18,757 nucleotides of DNA from Nonomuraea sp. (GTDB lineage Bacteria; Actinomycetota; Actinomycetes; Streptosporangiales; Streptosporangiaceae), in NCBI GenBank assembly GCA_013362835.1, contig JABFVJ010000507.1, positions 1 to 18,757 on the forward strand. The letters are read 5' to 3'. Below the pieces are notes generated by a model, which saw nothing but the letters and a program-made list of their open reading frames with translations, was not told where the DNA came from and did no database searches. Each line of letters starts with the position of its first letter. Within the stretch, counting starts at the first letter, position 1. Of the stretch, positions 7,037-13,924 are shown in pieces. The position numbers were made by a program, and so were the translations under genes.

Positions 7037-8377
7037 TTACTTGATGGCGGCGTTGGCCTCGTCGTTGATCTTAGTCGCGGCCTCCTGCGGCGACAGCTGC
7101 CCCAGCCAGACCTGGTTGAAGACGTCGAGGGCCTTGACGTTGTAGGTGTCGGCCGCCGTGGTCAGGGGGTAGCCCATGGTCGTGCCTTCGGCGGCCTTCT
7201 TGAACCCGGTGACGTCCACGTCCTTGGCCTTCCACGCCTCGGCGAAGGTGTCGTTGAGCGCGGGGATGCCCGGCCAGACGGCTCCGGCCTGCGCCACGGC
7301 CTTCTGGTGCTGCTCGGAGGTCAGCCACTTGACCAGCTCCCACGCCTCCTTGGGGTGCGCGGTGCCGGCGTAGACCGCCTCGGTCAGGCCGTTGTAGACG
7401 CTGCCCTTGCCCACGGGGCCCGCCGGGAGGTCGGCGACGCCGAAGCCGCCGTCCGGCAGCGCCGTGTCGAAGGCCCGTAACATCCAGCTGCCGTCCATGG
7501 CGGTCGCCGCCTCGCCGCGGCCGACCACCTGGTCGAGCGAGGGGCCGTTGGGCGGGTTGGTGACCGTGGCCGGGACCGCGACGTGGTACTTCAGCCGCAG
7601 GTCCTGGACGAACTGGATGGCCTGGACGCAGGCCGGCTGGTCGATCGTCCATTTGCCCCAGGGCCGGTCCTGGAGCGCGCAGCCGTTCTGCAGGGCGAAG
7701 TTCCACCAGTCCTGCTGGCCGGTCGGCGCCTGCATCGCCAGCCCGTACCGCTTGATCTTCTTGGGGTCGAAGCCGGGCTCGTCGGCGCGTCTGCCGTTCT
7801 CGTCGACGGTCAGTTTCCGCAGGGCCTTGACGAACGTGCCGCCGTCTGCGGGGTTCCAGGTGAGGCCGCTGAGGTCGGCGGGCGCCAGGCCGGCCTCCTT
7901 CAGCGCCTTGGTGCTGTAGAACAGGCCGATCGTGTCCCAGTCCTTGGGCAGGCCGTACACCTTGCCGTCCACCTTCCAGCCCTCGGCGAGCTTGGGGTCG
8001 TAGACGGAGGTGTCCACCTTGTCCCGCGCGATGAGCGGCGCGAGGTCGGTGAGCACGCCCTCCTTGCTGAACTTGGGGAAGTAGGAGACGTGGTCCCAGA
8101 ACACGTCGGGGGCCGAGCGGCCGGCGAGCTGCGTCTGCAGCTTGCTCCAGTAGTCGTTCCAGTTGTTCAGCTCGATCCGCACCCGGATGTTCGGGTGTGC
8201 CTTCATGAACTCGCCGAGCGACTTCTCGATCGGCGGCTTCTGCACCTCGTCCCACATGGCGTACCGGAGGGTGACGGGGCCGGCCTGCTCGCCGCTCCCG
8301 CCGCTTCCGCTGCCGCACGCGGCCAGGGACAGCACGGTCGCCGACACGGCAATGGCTAGGCTGATTTTTCTGGACAT
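7037..8377 (-). CDS. ABC transporter sugar-binding lipoprotein, module A (446 aa)
   Basis: This is the extracellular solute-binding component (family 1, CUT1-type) of a sugar importer. The ATG at 8377 opens MSRKISLAIAVSATVLSLAAC, a signal peptide with lipobox and Cys21 as lipid anchor, followed by a Gly/Ser linker. Family features include YAMWDEVQKPPIEKSLGEFM, HPNIRVRIE near the N-terminus, LPKDWDTIGLFYSTKAL and KEAWELVKWLTSEQHQKAVA. AAGGA lies 9 bases upstream of the start, but the ribosome binding site and start codon can pair with each other (see findings). It sits third in the operon, 31 bases after the second permease and 9 bases before the LacI gene. Leu300 is encoded by the rare codon TTA (7478-7480). 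The ligand is probably a galactose- or arabinose-containing oligosaccharide, inferred from the neighbouring enzymes. Confidence 0.93.
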   Translation of the reverse strand: MSRKISLAIAVSATVLSLAACGSGSGGSGEQAGPVTLRYAMWDEVQKPPIEKSLGEFMKAHPNIRVRIELNNWNDYWSKLQTQLAGRSAPDVFWDHVSYFPKFSKEGVLTDLAPLIARDKVDTSVYDPKLAEGWKVDGKVYGLPKDWDTIGLFYSTKALKEAGLAPADLSGLTWNPADGGTFVKALRKLTVDENGRRADEPGFDPKKIKRYGLAMQAPTGQQDWWNFALQNGCALQDRPWGKWTIDQPACVQAIQFVQDLRLKYHVAVPATVTNPPNGPSLDQVVGRGEAATAMDGSWMLRAFDTALPDGGFGVADLPAGPVGKGSVYNGLTEAVYAGTAHPKEAWELVKWLTSEQHQKAVAQAGAVWPGIPALNDTFAEAWKAKDVDVTGFKKAAEGTTMGYPLTTAADTYNVKALDVFNQVWLGQLSPQEAATKINDEANAAIK

Positions 8378-8389
8378 ATGCGCATGTCC
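8372..8389 (-). promoter_or_regulatory. Possible start-site hairpin of the module A binding-protein gene
   Basis: On the mRNA strand GGACAT and ATGTCC form a perfect 6-bp stem around the loop GCGCAT. The left arm includes most of the AAGGA ribosome binding site and the right arm starts with the ATG, so the two translation signals pair with each other. Short stems like this can lower or tune initiation. Confidence 0.4.
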
Positions 8390-8408
8390 TTCTCTCTTCG
8401 GGGGGTGG

Positions 8409-9218
8409 TTACTTCAGTCCGGTCAGGGCGATCGAGCGGACGATGTGCCGCTGGAACAGCAGGAAGATCACGATGAGCGGCAGCAGCGCCATCGCGGACG
8501 CCGCCAGGATGAGGTGGTACTGGGAGGAGTACTGGCCCTTCAGCGCCGAGATGCCCAGCGTGACGACCCGGGTGGCGTCGCCGTTGGTGATGATCAGCGG
8601 CCACAGCAGCGTGTTCCACGTGGTGATGAACGTGATCGTGGCGAGCGTCGCCAGGATCGGCCGGCTCAGCGGGAGCATGATCCGCACGAGCACGGTCCAG
8701 GTGCCCGCGCCGTCGATGTGCGCGGCCGACTCCAGGTCCTTGGGGATGGTGCGGAAATACTGCCGGACCAGGAAGATCCCGTACGGGGTGCCGAACGCCG
8801 TCGGCAGGATCAGCCCGAGATAGGTGTCGATCAGCCCCATCTCCCGCATGATGAGGAAGAGCGGGACCAGCGTGACGATCTGCGGCACCATCATGGTCGC
8901 CAGGTAGCCCCAGAACAGCGCGTCCCTGCCGGGGAACGACATCCGCCCGAAGGCGTAGGCGGCCATCGTGCTGAAGACGACCTGGCCCGCCGTGACGCCA
9001 CCCGCGTAGACGAGCGAGTTCAGCAGGAAATGGGCCAGGTCGTACTCCGCCCATACCTGGGCGAAGTTCTCGAACGTCACCGGCAGCGCGGGCGACCACG
9101 CGCGGGTGGTGAGCACCTGGGCGGGCTCCTTGAGCGCCGAGTTCAGCGTCATCAGGTACGGCGCCACCGACACCGCGGCGCCGGCGAACAGCGCGAGGTA
9201 GAGCGCGATCCTCTTCAT
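8409..9218 (-). CDS. ABC sugar permease, MalG type, module A (269 aa)
   Basis: This is the second integral membrane subunit of the module A importer. It has about six membrane segments and the cytoplasmic EAA loop that docks the ATPase at residues 163-187 (ESAAHIDGAGTW, ending LPLSRP). The N-terminus MKRIALYLALFAGAAVSVAPYL and NSLVYAGGVTAGQ segment are typical of MalG/LacG-like CUT1 permeases, as is the length. The ATG at 9218 has GAGGA a few bases upstream and begins 8 bases after the stop of the first permease, so the two are tightly co-translated. The binding-protein gene follows after 31 bases. No ATPase gene is present in the operon. Confidence 0.94.
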   Translation of the reverse strand: MKRIALYLALFAGAAVSVAPYLMTLNSALKEPAQVLTTRAWSPALPVTFENFAQVWAEYDLAHFLLNSLVYAGGVTAGQVVFSTMAAYAFGRMSFPGRDALFWGYLATMMVPQIVTLVPLFLIMREMGLIDTYLGLILPTAFGTPYGIFLVRQYFRTIPKDLESAAHIDGAGTWTVLVRIMLPLSRPILATLATITFITTWNTLLWPLIITNGDATRVVTLGISALKGQYSSQYHLILAASAMALLPLIVIFLLFQRHIVRSIALTGLK

Positions 9219-9226
9219 CGGGGTCC

Positions 9227-10177
9227 TCAGGAGAAGTCGTAGACGGTGCGCTTGCGGAAGTAGAGGAACTGCGCCGCGGTGACCAGCAGGATCAGCCCGA
9301 ACAGCACCATCGCCAGCGCGGAGGCGTAGCCGGACCGGAAGAGCTGGAACCCCTGCTGGTAGATGTGGAAGTTGAGCACGTCCGTGGCGCCGCCGGGCCC
9401 GCCCTGGGTCATCACGAAGACCGTGTCGAAGATCTGGAACGAGCCGATCGTGTTCGTGACCAGCACGAAGAACAGCGACGGCCGCAGCAGCGGCAGGGTG
9501 ATCGTGAAGAACCGCTGCACCGGCGTGGTGCCGTCGATCGCCGCGGCCTCGTACAGCGGATGGGGGATCGCCTGCAGTCCGGCCAGCAGGATCAGCATCG
9601 TGTAGCCGGTGTACTGCCAGACGTTCACCGAGGCGATCACCGGCATCGCCCAGGCCGGGTCGGTCAGCCAGTTCGGGCCGTCGACGCCGGCCAGGGCCAG
9701 CAGCTGGTTGACGGCGCCGTACCTGGGGTCGAACACCCAGGACCAGATGACGCCCAGGGCCACCGGCATGGCCATCCACGGCAGCACGAAGATCACCCGC
9801 AGCGCCTTGCCGCCGCGCATCCGCCGGTTCAGCGCGAGCGCCAGCAGCAGGGCCAGCACGGTCTGCGCCGGGATGTTGAGCAGCACGTAGTAGACCGTGT
9901 TGCGCACCGCCCGCCAGACCTCGGGGTCGGCCGCCAGCTCGTGGTAGTTGTCGAGGCCGACGAACGTGGGCGCGCCCATCAGGTTCCAGTCGAACAGGCT
10001 CAGCGCCGCCACACCGAAGATGGGGGCCACCAGGAACAGCAGGAAACCGGTCAGGCTCGGGGCCAGCAGGGCGTACGCCTCGGCGACGGCGCGTACCCGG
10101 GGGGCGAACGGGCGGGGCGCGCGCCGCCGCCCTCTCGCGGCGCCGCCGCGCAGGGGGATGTTATCGATCACATTCAT
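9227..10177 (-). CDS. ABC sugar permease, MalF type, module A (316 aa)
   Basis: This is the first gene of the minus-strand operon and the first membrane subunit of the importer. After a basic N-terminal tail (about residues 1-30) it has six membrane segments and the EAA loop at residues 210-233 (EAAAIDGTTPVQRF, ending LPLLRP). Text such as FVGLDNYHEL and VFVMTQGGPGGATDVL is typical of MalF/LacF-like permeases. The start is uncertain: the ATG at 10177 is only one base from GGAG, whereas the in-frame GTG at 10171 lies 7 bases from it and may be the true start. An operator (10157-10174) covers these first codons and a second one lies in the promoter. Confidence 0.93.
   Translation of the reverse strand: MNVIDNIPLRGGAARGRRRAPRPFAPRVRAVAEAYALLAPSLTGFLLFLVAPIFGVAALSLFDWNLMGAPTFVGLDNYHELAADPEVWRAVRNTVYYVLLNIPAQTVLALLLALALNRRMRGGKALRVIFVLPWMAMPVALGVIWSWVFDPRYGAVNQLLALAGVDGPNWLTDPAWAMPVIASVNVWQYTGYTMLILLAGLQAIPHPLYEAAAIDGTTPVQRFFTITLPLLRPSLFFVLVTNTIGSFQIFDTVFVMTQGGPGGATDVLNFHIYQQGFQLFRSGYASALAMVLFGLILLVTAAQFLYFRKRTVYDFS
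10157..10174 (+). promoter_or_regulatory. LacI-type operator over the first codons of the permease operon
   Basis: GATGTTATCGATCACATT matches GATGTTACCGATAACATC at 15 of 18 positions. It overlaps the start of the first permease gene and lies 110 bases (centre to centre) from the promoter operator at 10267-10284. The pair would suit looping or a roadblock by the module A LacI protein. Confidence 0.65.
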
Positions 10178-10266
10178 GCTCCGTGAACTGCCGGACGTCG
10201 AGACAAGCGGCGAGTGCTTTCGGTGGACAAGAAGGGTTAAGGGCCCGGTCGAAGGCGATGAGGAAG

Positions 10267-10284
10267 AGAGTTACCGATAACATC
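10267..10284 (+). promoter_or_regulatory. LacI-type operator inside the permease operon promoter (regulon A)
   Basis: AGAGTTACCGATAACATC matches GATGTTACCGATAACATC at 15 of 18 positions, with the whole 15-base right part identical. It lies between the -35 and -10 of the minus-strand promoter, an ideal place for a repressor. Confidence 0.7.
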
Positions 10285-10295
10285 GCCAGCGTCAA
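10268..10295 (-). promoter_or_regulatory. Promoter of the module A transport operon
   Basis: Read on the minus strand, TTGACG (10295-10290) is followed after 16 bases by TAACTC (10273-10268), about 90 bases before the first permease. The spacer is almost filled by the operator 10267-10284. The -35 is good; the -10 is a modest match. Confidence 0.5.
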
Positions 10296-10392
10296 GGGCT
10301 CAGCCGTCCGTGGTCCTCGCCGACCGGCTCGCGGGATCGGTAAGCCTCGTTTCCTCCATGTCACGATCCGGTATCGCCCGGATGTCCCGCTC

Positions 10393-10421
10393 TTGACGGT
10401 GGCCGGGAGGTGGGACACAGT
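10393..10421 (+). promoter_or_regulatory. Candidate promoter of the module B regulator
   Basis: TTGACG at 10393-10398 is followed by a 17-base spacer and CACAGT at 10416-10421, a poor -10. The module B operator-like site at 10432-10449 begins ten bases later, where transcription would start. The position is suggestive but the -10 is weak. Confidence 0.35.
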
Positions 10422-10431
10422 CATGCCACAT

Positions 10432-10449
10432 CGTTGAACCGGTTCGCCG
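10432..10449 (+). promoter_or_regulatory. Module B operator, second copy
   Basis: CGTTGAACCGGTTCGCCG matches the perfect palindrome at 10557-10574 in 16 of 18 positions and keeps the GAACCGGTTC core. It lies 125 bases upstream of that site, just after the candidate promoter of the regulator gene. Confidence 0.6.
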
Positions 10450-10515
10450 GATCCGAGAGAGCGCCGGCGGACGTCCGGCGTGGTTCTCCCTGTTCGAGTG
10501 CCACTCCCGGGTCCT

Positions 10516-10533
10516 CGCGCGGCCGGTTCGACG
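10516..10533 (+). promoter_or_regulatory. Module B operator half-site
   Basis: The right half CCGGTTCGACG is identical to the palindrome at 10557-10574, while the left half is degenerate (13 of 18 overall). It lies between the two better copies and may be an auxiliary site or chance. Confidence 0.35.
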
Positions 10534-10556
10534 ATGACGGAAAATCGTGACGTGAT

Positions 10557-10574
10557 CGTCGAACCGGTTCGACG
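10557..10574 (+). promoter_or_regulatory. Module B operator, perfect 18-base palindrome
   Basis: CGTCGAACCGGTTCGACG is perfectly self-complementary with the central CG step of LacI-family operators. It ends 16 bases before the ATG of the module B LacI gene, just ahead of its GAGAGGG ribosome binding site, so autoregulation is the simplest reading. Confidence 0.7.
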
Positions 10575-10590
10575 GGTCGAGAGGGTGAGC

Positions 10591-11619
10591 ATGGCGACGA
10601 TCGGGGACGTGGCCCGGGAAGCCGGGGTGAGCCGCAGCACGGCGTCGTACGCGCTGTCGGGCAAGCGGCCCATCTCCGACGAGGTCCGGCAGCGGGTGCT
10701 GGCGGCGGCCGAGGCCCTCGCCTACACGCCGAACGCGGGCGCCCGCGCGCTGGCCACGTCCCAGACCATGGTGCTCGGCCTGCTCGCGCAGTTCCACGAG
10801 GACGAGTTCGCCCCGGCCATGATGCAGTACATCCTGGGGGTCACCGACACCGCCCGCGACCTGGGCTACGACACCCTCCTGGTCACCGAGGCCGACGGCG
10901 CGAGAGCGCTGCGCCGGATCACCGACTCGCGCATGGTCGACGGCGTCGTCCTGATGAACATCGCGGAGGAGGACGCCCGGCTGCCCATCCTGCGGGCCGC
11001 CCCCCAGCCGGGCGCGCTGGTCGGCCTGCCCGGCGACTGCTCGGGGCTCGACGTCTTCGACCTCGACTTCGAGGAGGCCGGCCGGGTCATGGTGGACCAC
11101 CTCCACCGGCTCGGCCACCGCGAGCTCATCCTCGTCTCGCAGCCCGAGCACGTGGTCGAACGCGGCGGCGCGTACGTGTGGCGCCTGCGCGACGCCGCGC
11201 TCGAACGGGCCCGCAAGCTCGGCGTCACCCTGCACGCCGTCTACGGCGAGTCCCGGCAGCCGGCCGTCGGACGGCTGCTCGACGGCCTGCTCGACGCCCA
11301 CCCGGCGGCGACCGGCCTGCTGATCAACAACGAGGCGGTGGCGGCGGCGCTGCCGTCGGTCACCTACCGGCGCGGCCTGCGGGTGCCCGAGGACCTGTCG
11401 GTCATCGGGCGCTACTCCGCCGAGTTCGCCGCGACCTTCTCCCTGCCCTACTCCTTCATCGAGAGCGCGCCCGACCGCCTCGGCTCGATGGCGGTACGCC
11501 AGCTCGTCCGCCGGGTGGAGTCCCCGGCGGCCCGGGGCGAGCCGTTCGTGGTGCGCTTCATCTCGCCCGAGCTGGTCTCGCTCGCGAGCACCGCACCCCC
11601 GCGCCCGGCCGCCTCCTGA
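10591..11619 (+). CDS. LacI-family transcriptional regulator, module B (342 aa)
   Basis: This is a sugar-responsive regulator expected to control the downstream operon. The ATG at 10591 follows GAGAGGG at 5 bases spacing and opens directly into the helix-turn-helix MATIGDVAREAGVSRSTASY, with recognition helix around residues 14-24 and hinge text YTPNAGARALATSQTMVLGL. Upstream in-frame starts (GTG 10480, ATG 10534) have no ribosome binding site and would absorb the palindrome, so I rejected them. The effector domain follows (about residues 62-330), including VDHLHRLGHRELILVSQPEHV and LSVIGRYSAEFAATF. It differs clearly from the module A regulator in its recognition helix, consistent with the different operators on each side of the intergenic region. 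The binding-protein gene follows after 66 bases on the same strand. Effector unknown. Confidence 0.93.
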   Translation: MATIGDVAREAGVSRSTASYALSGKRPISDEVRQRVLAAAEALAYTPNAGARALATSQTMVLGLLAQFHEDEFAPAMMQYILGVTDTARDLGYDTLLVTEADGARALRRITDSRMVDGVVLMNIAEEDARLPILRAAPQPGALVGLPGDCSGLDVFDLDFEEAGRVMVDHLHRLGHRELILVSQPEHVVERGGAYVWRLRDAALERARKLGVTLHAVYGESRQPAVGRLLDGLLDAHPAATGLLINNEAVAAALPSVTYRRGLRVPEDLSVIGRYSAEFAATFSLPYSFIESAPDRLGSMAVRQLVRRVESPAARGEPFVVRFISPELVSLASTAPPRPAAS

Positions 11620-11657
11620 GGCCGGGCCCCAGCCCGCAAACCGTTCGACGACGCTCG

Positions 11658-11675
11658 ATGTGAGCGCTAACACTG
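11658..11675 (+). promoter_or_regulatory. LacI-type operator with GAGCGCT core before the module B transport genes
   Basis: GATGTGAGCGCTAACACT is an imperfect inverted repeat (6 of 9 arm positions) around AGCGCT, the classic LacI/CcpA-type core. It lies 10 bases before the ATG at 11686 and overlaps a possible -10 (TAACAC at 11668) that has TTCGAC 18 bases upstream. It differs from the palindrome in front of the adjacent LacI gene; a related half-site of that type (CGTCGAAC on the minus strand) lies at about 11643-11650. Confidence 0.5.
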
Positions 11676-11685
11676 GAGATGTGGA

Positions 11686-12948
11686 ATGACCCGTTCGTCG
11701 CTCCCCGCACGGGCGGCGGTCTTCGGAACCGCCGCTCTGGCCCTGTCCGCCCTGGCCGCCTGCGCGTCCACGCCCGAGGCCGGCGGCGGCGCCACGGCGG
11801 CCGCCGGCGCCTACACGTGGTGGGACCCGTACCCGCAGCACGACGCGGGCTCCGCGTGGGCCAAGCGGGTCGACGCCTGCGCCAAGCAGGCCGGCGTCAC
11901 CGTCGAGCGCACCGCGTACGACACCACCGCGCTGACCAACCAGGCCCTGCTGGCCGGGCAGGAGGGCAACGCCCCCGACGTCATCCTCCTGGACAACCCC
12001 GCCGTCTCGACCCTCGCGGACGCGGGCATGCTGACCACGATGGCCGACTTCGGCCTTGATGTGAACCGGTTCGACAAGAACCTCGTCGCCGCCGGCGAGC
12101 TCGACGGCAAGACCTACGGCATCCCCATCGGCGCGAACACCCTCGCGCTCTACTACAACAAGGACATCCTCGACACGGCCGGCGTCGACCCCGCCTCGAT
12201 CAAGGACTGGGCCACGCTCGACGCGGCGCTGAAGAAGGTCAAGGCCGCGGGCAAGAAGCCGATCACGTTCGCCGGCATCGGCACCGAGGAGGGCTCGTTC
12301 CAGTTCCTGCCGTGGTTCTGGGGCGCGGGCGCGCAGCTCACCCAGCTCGACTCGGCGCAGGCCGTGCAGGCGCTGGAGCTGTGGAACTCCTGGGTCAAGG
12401 ACGGCCTCGCGCCCAACTCGGTGCTCAGCAACTCCCAGAACACCACCTGGGAGGAGTTCCTGACCGGCCAGTTCGCCTTCGCCGAGAACGGCACCTGGCA
12501 GGTCAACAGCGCCGCCAAGGCGGGCTTCCCGACGGGCGTCGTGCAGATCCCGGCCAAGGACGGCGGCGCCGCGCCCACCCCGACGGGCGGCGAGTTCATC
12601 ACCGTCCCGGTGCAGAAGGACACCAAGCGGTACGACGCCACCAAGAAGATCCTCGAATGCATGACCACCCCCGACGGCCTGGTCGAAACCGGTACGACGT
12701 TCGCCTACTACATCCCGTCCACCGCCGAGGGGCAGCAGGCGATCCTGGCCAAGGAGCCGAGCCTGAAGCCGTGGGTCGAGGCCGTCCAGTCGGCCAAGGG
12801 CCGGACCAGCGACAACCTCGGCACCGCGTACCCGAAGATCTCCGAGGCGCTGTGGACCGGGGTGCAGAAGGCGCTGAGCGGCGCCGCTTCGCCGGCCGAC
12901 GCGCTGAAGGCGGCGCAGGCCCAGGCCAAGCAGGCCGTCGGCGGCTGA
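11686..12948 (+). CDS. ABC transporter sugar-binding lipoprotein, module B (420 aa)
   Basis: This is the extracellular solute-binding component of the second CUT1-type importer. The ATG at 11686 has GGAG 7 bases upstream and starts a signal peptide with lipobox LAAC and Cys26 as the lipid anchor. Family 1 features are clear: TTALTNQALLAGQEGNAPDV, LDGKTYGIPIGANTLALYYN, LTGQFAFAENGTWQV and a helical C-terminus rich in Ala and Gln. It is only distantly similar to the module A binding protein, so the two importers probably take different sugars. The first permease gene starts 13 bases after its stop. A copy of the regulator palindrome core lies inside the gene at 12059-12076. From the neighbouring GH127 enzyme an arabinose-containing oligosaccharide is the likely ligand; this is inference. 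Confidence 0.94.
   Translation: MTRSSLPARAAVFGTAALALSALAACASTPEAGGGATAAAGAYTWWDPYPQHDAGSAWAKRVDACAKQAGVTVERTAYDTTALTNQALLAGQEGNAPDVILLDNPAVSTLADAGMLTTMADFGLDVNRFDKNLVAAGELDGKTYGIPIGANTLALYYNKDILDTAGVDPASIKDWATLDAALKKVKAAGKKPITFAGIGTEEGSFQFLPWFWGAGAQLTQLDSAQAVQALELWNSWVKDGLAPNSVLSNSQNTTWEEFLTGQFAFAENGTWQVNSAAKAGFPTGVVQIPAKDGGAAPTPTGGEFITVPVQKDTKRYDATKKILECMTTPDGLVETGTTFAYYIPSTAEGQQAILAKEPSLKPWVEAVQSAKGRTSDNLGTAYPKISEALWTGVQKALSGAASPADALKAAQAQAKQAVGG
12059..12076 (+). promoter_or_regulatory. Intragenic module B operator-like site
   Basis: The core GAACCGGTTC (12063-12072) plus the flank GAC match the palindrome at 10557 in 13 of 18 positions. It lies about 375 bases into the binding-protein gene. 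LacI-family regulons often have internal auxiliary operators, but these codons (N-R-F-D) could also produce the match by chance. Confidence 0.35.
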
Positions 12949-12961
12949 GCCGGAACCGCTG

Positions 12962-13924
12962 ATGACCTCACCCCGTAACGGCATGGTCGCCACGCTCGCG
13001 AAGCCGGCGGCGGGCAGGACCGCCACCGGCCACCGGCGCCCGGCCGGGCAGCGCGCCCGGCGGTGGACGGCCCTGGCCTTCCTCGCGCCCCTGATCGTCT
13101 ACCTGGCCGTCTTCTACGCCTACCCGCTCTACCGCAACATCGAGCTCAGCGTGCACGACTACACGCCGCGCGCGTTCGTGCAGGGCAACCCGGAGTTCAC
13201 CGGGCTGAAGAACTACCTGGACATCGTCTCCGACGACGCGTTCGTGTCGGCCCTGGGCCACACCGCGCTGTTCACGCTGGTGTCCATCGCCTTCCAGTAC
13301 GCGATCGGCCTGGCGCTCGCGGTCTTCTTCCACCGGAGCTTCCGGCTGAGCGCGGTGCTGCGGGCGATGTTCCTCGTGCCGTGGCTGCTGCCGCTGATCG
13401 TCTCGGCCTCCACCTGGTCGTGGATGCTCAACAGCGACAACGGCATCGTGAACGCGTTCCTCGGGGCGTTCGGGATCGGCCAGATCAACTGGCTCACCTC
13501 GCCCGGCACGTCGCTGCTCGCGGTCACGGTCGCCAACATCTGGCTGGGCATCCCGTTCAACCTGGTGATCCTCTACGCCGGCCTGCAGAACATCTCGCCC
13601 GACCTGTACGAGGCCGCCGGCCTGGACGGCGCGAACGCCTGGCAGCGGTTCCGGCGCATCACGTTCCCGCTGCTGCGCCCGGTGTCGGCGATCACGCTGC
13701 TGCTCGGCCTGATCTACACGCTCAAGGTCGTCGACATCATCTGGATCATGACGAGGGGCGGGCCGGCCGACGCCTCCACGACCCTCGCGATCTGGTCGTA
13801 CCGGGAGGCGTTCGGCACCGGGCAGCCCGACTTCTCGCCGGCGGCGGCGGTCGGCAACCTGCTGATCGTCATCGCGTTCGCCGCCGGGCTGCTGCACGTG
13901 CGCCTGCAGAAGGAGACCGCATGA
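12962..13924 (+). CDS. ABC sugar permease, MalF type, module B (320 aa)
   Basis: This is the first membrane subunit of the second importer. A basic, Ala/Arg-rich tail (residues 1-35) precedes six membrane segments and the EAA loop at residues 217-240 (EAAGLDGANAWQRF, ending FPLLRP). Segments such as FTGLKNYLDIV and IWIMTRGGPADASTTL are typical of the MalF group. The ATG at 12962 has only a weak GGA before it; a later ATG at 12983 has none, so I kept the first. Its stop overlaps the start of the next permease (ATGA), indicating translational coupling. It is a distinct lineage from the module A permease rather than a recent duplicate. Confidence 0.94.
   Translation: MTSPRNGMVATLAKPAAGRTATGHRRPAGQRARRWTALAFLAPLIVYLAVFYAYPLYRNIELSVHDYTPRAFVQGNPEFTGLKNYLDIVSDDAFVSALGHTALFTLVSIAFQYAIGLALAVFFHRSFRLSAVLRAMFLVPWLLPLIVSASTWSWMLNSDNGIVNAFLGAFGIGQINWLTSPGTSLLAVTVANIWLGIPFNLVILYAGLQNISPDLYEAAGLDGANAWQRFRRITFPLLRPVSAITLLLGLIYTLKVVDIIWIMTRGGPADASTTLAIWSYREAFGTGQPDFSPAAAVGNLLIVIAFAAGLLHVRLQKETA

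Larger units (their letters stand above)
10178..10590. other. Divergent intergenic region between modules A and B
   Basis: About 410 bases separate the minus-strand permease operon from the plus-strand module B regulator. The left part carries the module A promoter and operator (10267-10295); the right part carries a TTGACG promoter candidate at 10393 and three sites related to the module B palindrome (10432, 10516, 10557). The two regulators thus each have their own sites here with no intermixing. I see no gene in it. Confidence 0.7.

Noticed and set aside
5954..7480. A 508-codon plus-strand reading opposite the LacI and binding-protein genes.
   Set aside because: Shadow of well-supported genes; composition is dominated by Gly, Arg and Val.
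12682..12698. GTCGAAACCGGTACGAC, resembling the module B palindrome, inside the binding-protein gene.
   Set aside because: The half-site spacing differs and the arms match only 6 of 8; more likely codon-driven than an operator.
10300..13026. A 908-codon open reading on the minus strand opposite the module B regulator and binding-protein genes.
   Set aside because: It is rich in Arg, Gly, Val and Ala without recognisable domains, and the opposite strand encodes two clear family members; it is a typical high-GC shadow.
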